Origin: Loxodes magnus
Taxonomy: Eukaryota > Ciliophora > Karyorelictea > Loxodida > Loxodidae
Reading direction: 5' to 3'
Length of the DNA: 64,000 nt
Assembly (NCBI GenBank): GCA_946699065.1
Contig: CAMPDV010002032.1
Span: forward strand, 1-64,000
Below the pieces are notes generated by a model, which worked only from the letters and a program-made list of their open reading frames with translations, did no database searches and was not told the DNA's origin. Numbering within the stretch: the stretch's first letter is position 1; the number at the start of each line of letters is the position of its first letter. Below are positions 1-9,959 of this stretch, in pieces. The translations under genes and the position numbers were made by a program.

Positions 1-1760
1 AGATAAATTAAGACTAAATATTTTACAAAATGCATCTTTTTATCAGTTTTCCAAACAAAAGTTAATTACAAAAGATAGTTAATAAAAATGAATATATAAA
101 TATAATTTAAATTTATGAAAATTATAAATAATCTAAAAGTCTAGCTTATTTTAATACCTAAGTTTCAATTAATTCTATAACTATCTATATTTCTTTTTAT
201 ATTTAATCCTTTGTAATAAGATTAATAAATGATTATGTGCTAAGCAAAACATGTAGAATTGTTTATTAGGAACAATAAGATATAGAATAATAGTAGACTA
301 ATAAAATTTGTTAAGAGTAAATAATAATCTGTTAGATTAGTTTTAAAATAACTTATACTAGCTAATATAATACTTATATTATCTCATGCTACAAAGAAGC
401 ATGTTATGTTAAGTTTACTCTTTCTATTAATTCAGAAAATAATAATAGAATATATTTAAAATATGTTTTCTTTCTTAAAAAAGCTTATAATTTTATTAAT
501 ATCAAACAACTTATTTTAATAAAGAGAGTATTAATAGTGATAACTATGCTTTTTAGATTTGTATATAATATAGAATTAAGTTTTTATCTTTAAATAATCT
601 AGAATAATTTAGGTATTATTAATTTGAATGATAATTACAAAAATAACATAAATAATAAATATAATATTAGTTTGCTATAAAAAGAGAAAGTTATCTAAAT
701 GTATTAATTATAACTAATCTAATATCTTTATTAATTAAAGAGAAATTAATTAATAACTAATAAAGCTAAAAGGATAAAATATTAAGTATTTAATATACAT
801 AATTAAACATATTAAAGCTTATTTTAATAAAATTAAATATTACTATTTAATAATTGTAAGATATAATTAGTGATACACCATTTATAGTTAGTTTAAATAT
901 TTACTTTCTACTACTTATATTTATTACATTTATATATTTTGCTTAGAATCAACATTAAAAGTAATAAATTATATTAGTTTATTATTATAAGAGATATCTT
1001 TATAAATAAAAAGTTTTAATGAAATAGTAGTAAGAAAGTGGATAATTAAAAGAATTTATCTTTATAAATACTAAAAATGTTTTTTTTTAAATAATTTGAT
1101 GTTTTTTTAATCTCTATTCAAACTAATTAATAAGAAACTTATTTTATTTCCTTTTTTCCTTTTTTCCTTTTTTCCTTTTTTCCTTTTTTCCTTTTTTCCT
1201 TTTTTTCCTTTTTTCCTTTTTTCCTTTTTTCCTTTTTTCCTTTTTTCCTTTTTCCTTTTTTTCCTTTTTTTTAATTAGTAAAACGCTTAATGAAATAATT
1301 TTTTGATTAAATGTAAGTGAAAAATAATAATTAATAACAATAGTTTTTTAAAAAATGGTAATATTTTATTTATCATTTATAAGGGTCTACAACGAAATAA
1401 GGTTTATTTATTAAGAGTTTTTTATTTAAAGCACAAATAAGTTGTAATTAATAAATGCATATTAAAGTTATTATAATAAGGATATAATTCTTCGTTATAA
1501 AACTTTTGATATAATAATTTATCCTTTTATTTAAAAGTAAAAAAATATAAAATAATTAAAATTGAAAAAGTTTGTACACTATTAGTTTAATATCTCGTCT
1601 TGTTTTAAGACAAAATAGAATTAATAAATCAATGTTTTAGAAGATATTTTTAAATATGCTTAATAAATAATTTAATTGTTTAATTTTATTGAAATTAAAT
1701 CAGTAAAATTTATTGAGCTATTTTAATTAAATATTTATTGAAGTAAGTTATAAAAAATAA
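1..1760 (+). other. AT-rich upstream region of WD40 gene A, no gene recognised
   Basis: This stretch has long AT-only runs, the CCTTTTTT array and no recognisable protein motif in any frame. It is strongly conserved in blocks B, C and D, which may reflect recent duplication rather than function. A promoter for the WD40 gene is presumably here, but no specific element can be named. Confidence 0.5.
1150..1272 (+). repeat. Homopyrimidine minisatellite, (CCTTTTTT) x about 15
   Basis: There are fifteen CC dinucleotides, nearly all spaced 8 bp apart, on one strand upstream of WD40 gene A. The same place in block B (22630-22646) has only two units, and blocks C and D have a plain T-run or A-run. 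The expansion is therefore specific to copy A and probably recent. Confidence 0.9.
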
Positions 1761-2847
1761 ATGGAGAAAAATTAAATGGAGAAAAAAGAAAAGCAATTTA
1801 CTAAAAGTATTTTTTTAAGAAAACTCTTAAGAGCGAGAAACCACATTCTAGGGAAAGTATCTCTACTTCATTTTAAGTATGAAATTCTGCCCAATTTATG
1901 CTACTAAAAGCTAATAAACAAGATCAGTTATGACCAAAGTAAAGGTATTTCTTTAATATTTTTTAGACTAAATCCTTACTGGTCACACTTCACGTGTTTG
2001 GTCGGTAGCCACATCAAGTGACCTGAATTGAATTATATCAGGTTCAGGAACTCCTGAAAATTCGATAAATATCTGGAATTTATAGACTGGTTCTCTCATA
2101 AGAACTTTAACAGGAAATACTGGCTCAGTTTACTCGGTAGTAATCTCCCCTGACTCTAACTATATCGTATCAGGATCTGAAGACACAACTATAAAGATCT
2201 GAAACTTATAGACTGGTGCTCTCATAAGAACTATAACAGGACATACTTCATATGTTTTATCGATAGTAATCTCCCTTGATTCTAAATGTATTATATCGGC
2301 ATCTGGTGACCAAACCATAAGGATCTGAAATTTCCACAATGGTATTCTCATAAGAACTATAACGGGACATACTTCTATAGTTAGATCGGTAGTAATCTCC
2401 TATGACTCTAGATATATTATATCGGGATCTGGTGATAACACTATAAAGATTTTGGATTTCTAGACTGGTCAGCTTGTGCGAACTCTTACTGGGCATTCAG
2501 AATTAGTTTTATCGGTGATAGTGTCTAAGGATAATAGATATATAGTATCTGGTTCTCGGGACAGTACTATTAAGATATGGGACTTCTCTTCTGGTTAGTG
2601 TATTCGTACTCTTTAAGGTCATGCAAGAGGTGTATCAAGTATTCAGTTAAGTGTTGATTCAAGTGTTATATTTTCTGGTTCATGGGATAAAACAATCAAG
2701 ATATGGAACTTTGATAAGGGTGAGTGTATCTAGACTTTGTAAGTTCATACAAGTTCAATAGAATCTATAGCATTGAGTGTTGATAATAGATGGTTGATAT
2801 CGGGAGGATATGACAAGACGATAAGAAAGTGGAGGGTTTCGAGTTGA
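1761..2847 (+). CDS. Seven-bladed WD40 protein, copy A (one 22-nt intron)
   Basis: Read with TAA/TAG = Gln and TGA = Trp, this is a 354-residue protein. Exon 1 (1761-1944) gives a basic N-terminus of about 60 residues. A 22-nt GT..AG intron (1945-1966) joins it in frame to exon 2 (1967-2847). Exon 2 has seven WD40 blades, each with G-H-T, S-G-S-x-D and I-K-I-W signatures; several of the motif Trp codons are TGA. The last blade ends K-W-R-V-S-S then TGA (2845-2847). That TGA is kept in all four copies, and the sequence after it carries a frame-breaking 2-nt difference in copy C, so I take it as the stop. Two in-frame ATGs lie 15 bp apart (1761, 1776). The protein is probably a binding scaffold; no enzyme domain is seen. 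The residues expected on the propeller's top face vary between blades and copies. Confidence 0.85.
1945..1966 (+). other. 22-nt spliceosomal-type intron in WD40 gene A
   Basis: The segment starts GTATTT and ends TTTTAG. Removing it joins the exon 1 frame (ending S-Y-D-Q-S-K) to the WD40 frame as K-D-Q-I-L-T-G-H-T. The equivalents in B (23306-23327) and D (56741-56762, minus) are also 22 nt. In C (43620-43640) it is 21 nt, yet the spliced frame is the same length as in A and D. A length change tolerated only if the segment is removed supports splicing. Confidence 0.75.
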
Positions 2848-4782
2848 GTAACTTATGATTTGACTTAATTTAATTTTACGATTAAAGATATAAGATATTG
2901 GTGATGCATTTAAATGAATGTTTAATGTTAATAATGTTTTAGTTTTATGAAGTGCTTGTTTTTTATTTATTTATTTAAAATTTGTATATTCTTAAATATT
3001 CTTGGTTTAAAATAAAGGTTGAGTAAATAATATAGGTTATTAAATTAGTGAGGTATGTTGATTTAAAGTGGGTAATGTTTAAAAATATAAAAATATAATT
3101 TTGTTAAATGAAAATGTATAATAAATTTAAGCTTAATTTTATTCTATAAAATTTTATAGATTTATTTTTAGATTTTGCAAAAATTTAAAGTTAAGTAAAA
3201 ATTTTAATTTTTTTTGTGAAGTAATTAAAATATTATTTATAAGGTTAAAGTTAGTTTATAATTCTGATTATTAATTAAAAAATTTAATTAAGTATTGTAT
3301 TTATTTTATTTTAAATTTTGTTTTTTATTATTTATTTTTTACGATTGATATTTAATATTGATTATTATTATAATTAATTAAAATTAATTATTAGTTATTT
3401 ATTATAATTATTAATTTTAATATTTAAGTTTAATATTTTTAGTTTCCGATTGGAAAATTAATTTTTCCGATGGTAAGTTTTTATTTTTCAATTTTCGAGT
3501 ATGGATTTCATGAAAATAAAAAAATTTGTTTCTTGCTCAGCGTTTTACACTACCAAAGATTTTTGGAACGGAATAAATTTAATTATTTCGGGATAAAAAT
3601 TGTGAATAGTAATAATTTTTTTATTTCGGAATAAAAAATTTTAAAATTGGAATAAAAATTTTGAAAGTAGTTTTTAAAAAAGTTTTTAAAATTTCTTAGA
3701 AAAGCGTTTCTAAAATAATTTTGAAAATAGTTATCTAAAATCGTTTTGGAAATAAAATTTGGAAACTAATTTTAAAAATCTTTGAATTGATTTTAAGGAA
3801 TTGTTTTGAAAAATTTTTTTTGATAAATATTTCTGGGACGGGATACATTTTTTTTAATATGTAAAAAAGGGTATTTTTTTTAATAGAATTAAACTAAAAA
3901 AATTTGAATTTTTGGATGCTAATTTAATTTTTTAAGTTATATGTTAATAAATATAATTAAATATGTTTATTCTTGTGTTTAAGTTCAATAATAAATTTTA
4001 ATTTTAATGTTTAATATGTTTCGTTTTCGATTGGAAAATAAAATTTTCTGATATTAGGTTTTTTATTTATCATTATCTTTCAATTTTAGAGTTTAAATTT
4101 CATGAAAACAAAAAATTTGTTTCTTGCTCAGCGTTTTACACTACCAAAGATTTCTGGGATGGAATAAATTTTTTGATTTCGGGATAAAAAATCCTAAATA
4201 GGAATAAAATTTCAAGAAAAAATTCCAAATATAAACAATTTTTGAGAAAAAAATAGGAATTAAAAAAAATTGTATATTAAAATAGAATTTGGAAATTTTT
4301 TTTGTTGAAATGGTATTTTGTAAAAATAAAATCATTTTTTTGTTTTTGGTAAATTTTTTTATTTGAAAAATTTTTAGCCAAATTTTTTTGTTTTTGATTT
4401 AAAAATATATTTAAATAAGGTAAATTATTTTTGAAATGATAAAAAAAATTATTGCTTATGCTTTGGAAAAAAATACAATTTTTAATTTTTAAATTCTTTT
4501 CGAGTAAATGAAAAAACTCGCTTCAAAAATTTTTAATATTATAAGAGTTTACTTAAATGAAAAGGATCTCAAGAAAAAAGGGGATATAATAAAATAAACC
4601 ATTAAATTGTGAAAAATTGTCCTTTTTTCGCTCTGAGTTATTCGCTATAAAAGATTTTCGGGATGGATAAATCCTTTTCTTAAAGGGATAGAATTTTAAA
4701 AGATTTGAAAAGTTTTCTAAATAACCTTTAAGAAGTAATTATAAAAAATAAATGACAATTTTAGGAAGAAATAAAATCAGTA
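2848..4782 (+). repeat. Non-coding 3' region of WD40 gene with internally repeated motif
   Basis: A segment of about 120-150 bp occurs twice (about 3440-3600 and 4018-4200). Both copies contain TTTCTTGCTCAGCG then TTTTACACTACC and AAAGATTT, followed by a GGAACGGAATAAA or GGGATGGAATAAA stretch. Weaker versions lie at about 3828-3850 and 4630-4695. The block is kept in B (about 24,715-25,960) and, inverted, in D (54,600-55,300). It is richer in G+C than its surroundings. Its function is unknown; a regulatory element or a decayed transposon end are both possible. Confidence 0.6.
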
Positions 4783-4795
4783 AAAACAATTTTTC

Positions 4796-5113
4796 ATTTT
4801 TTAATTAATTTCAACTAAAAAGGTTTTGGACCGGAAACTCCTTTCCGATTGCAAGACCCGATGCTCTCTTTTTATGGAATAACGGGGATATCCTGTTGTG
4901 CTCCAGGCACAGCTGATAGGGAGCTCCATCGCTATGAGCAGCCAGGCTTCAAGCCCCTACCAAGAGCGGATAATCTCAAAGACAGTGTTCCCTTCAGAAA
5001 ATGACTCTGAGCAGGGACTTTCTCAGCGACAGGAAAGGAACTTGTTCCTAGCCATAAAACCAGAAAGTGTTGTCACGAAGGTCATTCTCAGCTCCGACAA
5101 TCTTTTCAACTAT
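4796..5113 (+). mobile_element. 318 bp GC-rich SINE-like element, copy in block A
   Basis: This is an island of near-balanced base composition in very AT-rich DNA. It is flanked by a 13-bp direct repeat (AAAACAATTTTTC at 4783-4795 and 5114-5126). Block D has the uninterrupted target once, so this is an insertion with a target-site duplication. Inside, GCTTCAAGCCC (4946-4956) fits the RNA polymerase III B-box consensus in 10 of 11 positions, and TGGAATAACGG (4875-4885) fits an A box in 10 of 11. The ends resemble each other only weakly as inverted repeats. A SINE moved by a LINE is the best reading. The long frame across it is probably not a gene, because the C copy has single-base indels. Confidence 0.75.
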
Positions 5114-5126
5114 AAAACAATTTTTC

Positions 5127-6604
5127 TATAAGAATGCTTAAAACTAACTTTTTAATAGATATTGCGAATTTTAAAAAATAACTAATATGAAAAGAGCTAA
5201 AAAATCTCTTTATAAAAATATGATCAATCAAATAGAAAAAATTAGGTACAATACATCTGTAATAATAAATTTTAGGCCAATTTACAAAGAATCTAAAAAA
5301 AGTAATTAAACAAGGATCTAAATAATATATCTAACCTAACTATATAAAATATAGAAACAAAAATTTATTAATCAAGTTTAAAAATATTCTGCTTTATTAT
5401 AATAATTAGAAAAACATTAAAAATCGAAAAGATGAATAAAAGAGTTTTGAAAAGAGCTTACTATGACTAACTATCTGTTTTTAGTTTGCAAAAATATGTT
5501 AATTTAGAAGAGAAAAACGAGTTTTTAAGAAAAATTGTTATATTAAGTATTTTTTCTCATTTCGTAATATTAAAGAGTAGCTTTAAAGATAAGCTTTCTG
5601 ATTTAAAGCAACTTGAATATATCTACTATGTATATAGAAAATTGATTTTATTTATTAATCTTAAAATTTGAATTTCTATTGAAGCTATTTTATTAAAGTT
5701 GAAAGCTTTGCTAAAAAAATTGATTGGTTATTTAACATAAAAAACATTTGCTAGTAAACTATATAAATAATTTGAATATATGCAAAATAATAAAAATCTT
5801 CACTTTCTTGTAAATTATCTTATATTTCCATCTAAAATAAGAATAAAATGATATTCTAATATTAAATAATAAGAATTAGCAAAATGAAAGTGTAAATAAT
5901 TAAGAATTCAATATAGTTTTCATTATATCAAAAAAGGTTAAAAGAAAAGCTTTAATCTTTTGTATTAATTAAAATAATATACAAAGTGTAATTTAATAAC
6001 TATTATAATTATATCTATAAAAAATGGCAAATATTTCGTACAATATAAAAAGAAACATATATAGCATAATAAAAGCAAAGTTTCTACTAAGCCGATAATG
6101 CTAATAGTACACAATTTCATAAATAACCTTAAAATTGAGCTATTTTTGTTATATGCTAAATTATTAGACAACTAAATTATAATTTATAATTTAAGCATTC
6201 CTTTAATAAATGTTTGATTTAATATACAATATAGTATTTTTTAATTTAAGATACTAAATATTCATAGACATAAAAACATTTAAAGTGGTTTAATAAATAG
6301 GATTTTTAAAAGATTAAGCACTTATTTAAATTTAAAATATCTTATCAAGAAATTAAATTAAAATGTTTTCATATTCATTTTATAATTAAAAATAGTCATT
6401 ATTTTTTGTTCACTGATCTATTTTATTTATATTTTAAAGATAGTAATTATATTTATTCATAAAGTATGATATCAACTAAAAATTGCTAGATTATTTAAAG
6501 ATAAAAACTTAATTCTTAAAATAATTCTTTAATAAGATAAACAGTAATAAGATTTTATTATAGCTTAAAATTAAATTTTTTCTTACAAATTGATTTATAA
6601 AACA
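5127..6604 (+). other. AT-rich stretch between SINE and LINE-1, no gene recognised
   Basis: The sequence is conserved in block B (26,382-27,860) and inverted in block D (53,050-54,520). Short charged frames are visible, such as one at 5486-5671, but they carry no motif and the copies differ by indels. I do not call a gene. Confidence 0.4.
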
Positions 6605-7840
6605 AAACTTAATTTTATATGAGATTAATTGAAGATGTGCAAGAATTGGAGGAAATATAAAATAAATAGGTTATAAGATGCAATATATCGTCAAAAATAT
6701 TTAGAATATTTTCCTGCAAACTTATCTAGAATTCTTTTAGATAGATTAAGATAATCTTGAAGTTTAATATGAATTTATCAAAAATAACATATAATACAAT
6801 GTTGATTAAACATTAGGATCCTTTATTCCAGACAAGTTATAACAAATTTCCTCGAGATTTTATTAAGAAATATGCAGGTCTAAAAGGGCTAACTTAGTAT
6901 ATAAAGAAGCATACATTATATCTGGAAGAATAAGCTAATAAGTTACTAATCTTCATGAAAAAGTGAAACGACATTCTGAATAACTTCAAGTCTAATTTGT
7001 GAAAGTTTGAAAAAAAAGCAAAAAAGAAACTTTTACTTCTAAATGGAGATACTAAAGAAATATTTTCATATACTAAGAGAATTAAAAAGCCTAAAAAATA
7101 AATTAAATGAATTTTAATTCTAAGATTAGTACAAATTAAAATTATTTTACTAAATATATAAGAGACAAAATACAATAATATTTCTATAATACAGCTACTC
7201 AAAAGTTTAAGAGAATGAAAAAGCTAAAATATATACTGAACAGTTTAGTAATCTTAACCAATTTCTAGTAATTAATTACATTAAATTGAACAAATAATTT
7301 AGACAAGAAATTATCAGTATATATAAGCTTAGAACCCAATCTTATAATTTTCGAAAATATCTTTAAGCTTGTCATTATCCTATTGATAATCCCTACTGTA
7401 TGTGTAGAGAGTATGATACATTTGAGCACATTTTTAAATGCATATACTATTCTAATATAAGAGATTGACTATCGTAAAAGATTGTGAATTATGACTTAAG
7501 ATGCTTTATATTATATGATTAAGGACTTATAAACTTCTTTCCTAAGTCTTATTTGGGATATTTAGATTTATAAATAAAAGTATTTCACAAGAAACTTATA
7601 TCAAGAAGATTAGAATTATTAGAAATGGAAAAAGTAAAAAAGGAAGAAATAAAAGAGAGACTATAACAAGAGTAATTAAAAATTGATGAGATCAAGATTA
7701 TAATTAAAAAGCATTAAAAACATTTACTAATGTCTATAATTGAAGGAAGCAATTCATGCAGTTATAGATGTCAAAAAACTCTTTTAATTTAAAATTTAAA
7801 TAAACAGTTTCGTGCAATAACTCTTTTACTAAAGTGAAAT
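6605..7840 (+). mobile_element. LINE-1 fragment in block A: 5'-truncated, RT domain deleted
   Basis: With UAR = Gln and UGA = Trp this encodes the pre-RT linker and then the C-terminus of a non-LTR retrotransposon ORF2. The linker has R-L-Q-D-A-I-Y-R-Q-K-Y and F-I-K-K-Y-A-G-L-K-G. The C-terminus has a CxC..H..C finger, Y-C-M-C-R-E-Y-D-T-F-E-H-I-F-K-C at about 7386-7435, and a charged tail. The reverse transcriptase between them is missing: block D carries about 1.65 kb more at this point, including the A-D-D motif. The deletion joint has short AATT-type microhomology. The reading frame shifts several times, so this is a dead copy. No endonuclease domain lies upstream. Confidence 0.75.
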
Positions 7841-9959
7841 ATTATTACTAAATAGCTTTAATTTATACCATTTATTTTTATAAATAAATATTAAAATTTA
7901 AATTTAAATTCTAAAAACTAATTAAATTGCTAATGAAGCCATTTAAAGAAATCTCTATTCAACTATAATTAATAAAACATAGATAATATAAAGGAAGAAA
8001 TATCTAAAAGGAGTTTAAGTTCTAAGTAAGCAAAAGGAAACTTTAGCTTTATTACTTTAATAATATAAAATTCTAAATAATAGCAAAATATAGTTTAAAA
8101 TAATCCTTTATAATAGTAAGATATTAATATTAAAAATACTATATCAAAAATCTAAAATAATTCAATAATTATATGCTAGAATTAATTATCTTTGTTTAAT
8201 TCAAAACTAATAAAGAGGATGCTTTTCATAATTTTGATAAGAGTTTAAATAATTGGTTAACATTAAGCATTTGATTACTAGATTATAAAAATATAAAGGT
8301 TCACATTTGATAATTAATGTCTACAATAATTAAAACAATAATTTAATTAATTAAAAAGTAAATATAGTTAAACATACCTTTAGAGATAACTGTATAAAAT
8401 AAAATTAATAAAGAATTATCAATAATTATAAATTTAATGAATGTATAATTTTTAGTTCTAAGTAATATAAGTAATTATAATAATAATCTTAACTAACTTT
8501 TATTATATTTTAAAGTTAAGTATAAATTATTAATTTATATAAATTTAATTAAACTTATTATGTAAAATTAATTATTTATAATTGTCAGTTAAATAAATTT
8601 AAATATAAGCCATTATTATTAATTTGCTAATAAAAGAAAATTATACTTACATAAAATATTTAACTATAATTAAATTACTTTATTTCTTTTATTTAAAAAC
8701 ATATTTTAACTAAAACTATTCTTTAATATTTAAATTACTAAATGATTAAATTTTATTTTCCTATCATTTTTATTATTTATATATATATCAACAATTATAT
8801 TAGAAAATTTTCATATTTTAGCTTAAAAATAATAAAATAAATTATAATTATTAAAATAATTTATTTTAATTTTAAAAATTAATAAATAAAAAATCTTATT
8901 TACTATTTAAAAGTTTAATCAATAAATCATAATAATAAACTATAAGAGTTTAAATATTTTGAGTATTGAGACATAATTGTATAATTATTGGCATTTAACC
9001 AGGCAAATTACGCTAAATTTAAAAGTTTATATATTTCATTCATTGTTCTCTTTCACTCTCATCTTGATAAAGAATTTTTTAGCTCATTAAATCTGTTAAT
9101 AGGTTTTTAATATAATCTATTTTCTCTTGACTCTAGTTCTTAAAAATCTTTGATGGTCTTCTAAATATTATTGATGAAATATTTTTATGTACTTATCTAA
9201 TTTAATTATCTTATATTTTGTAAACTATTTATTAATATAGTTTTAGTCATATAAAACAAGTCTTTTACACTATTTTCATTAATTATTTTAAGTTTATTAA
9301 AAAATTTTAAATATTTGTAAAAAATTACACTTGAAAATGTACTCAAATATATCAAATTCCTATCTACTTAAGCAAAGTTTATTGAATTGAGTTTTGATAT
9401 ATCGATGATTCAGTTCATATTTAAAATTATAAATATAAGTAATTAATTTTTAGATTGAAATAGTTTTTTAAATTAGATGTCTATTGTATTTAGCGTATAT
9501 TATTAAAGAGTAAACGTTTTATATATTTTTTATTAAATCAGCAAATCTTTTTGCTGTTGATATGACTTTATTTCTTTAAAGGCAATCTTAGAATAAACAT
9601 GTTTATTTAAATATTGCTATGCTTATTAAACTCTTTGAAATCATCAATTATAATAACTATTTGCAAATATTCATAATTAAGCAAGGTTTCGATTATCTTG
9701 ACATTTCTTAATTTTTAATAAATAGATATCTTACTTCAAATTTATTTCTTCGCTCTGATTTTGAGATTAAAGATTAAATGATGTAATTTTTATCTTTTTA
9801 CTAAGTAGAATTATTTTTGTTAAATTGGAGCTAGCATTGCTGATATTATAATGAAAGGTAAAAATCAACTATTATTCCCAACACTAGTGCAATATTTAAT
9901 GACTTATAGATAGCTAATCTAAATCTTTCTCTTACACATGTTGTTCTTAAATTTAAATT
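7841..9959 (+). other. AT-rich spacer between convergent LINE-1 and LINE-2 fragments
   Basis: No gene motif is seen. The sequence is shared with block B (29,086-31,207) and inverted in block D (48,125-50,180). It is probably the 3' untranslated DNA of the two convergent LINE copies, perhaps with older insertions. Confidence 0.4.

Noticed and set aside
1150-1272. CRISPR-like array
   Set aside because: The repeats are 8 bp and directly adjacent, with no unique spacers; simple-sequence expansion in a eukaryote.
2160-2496. Minus-strand frames antisense to the WD40 gene (also at 43,931 and 56,211)
   Set aside because: They are repeats of the complementary strand of the blades; the sense strand gives an unmistakable WD40 propeller.
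4898-5131. 77-codon open frame inside the GC-rich element (also 26,153 and 45,070)
   Set aside because: The frame exists because the element is GC-balanced. The diverged copy in block C has single-base indels (for example AATAACGGGG against AATAAGGGG) and the frame has no ribosomal or domain signal; a non-coding SINE explains it better.
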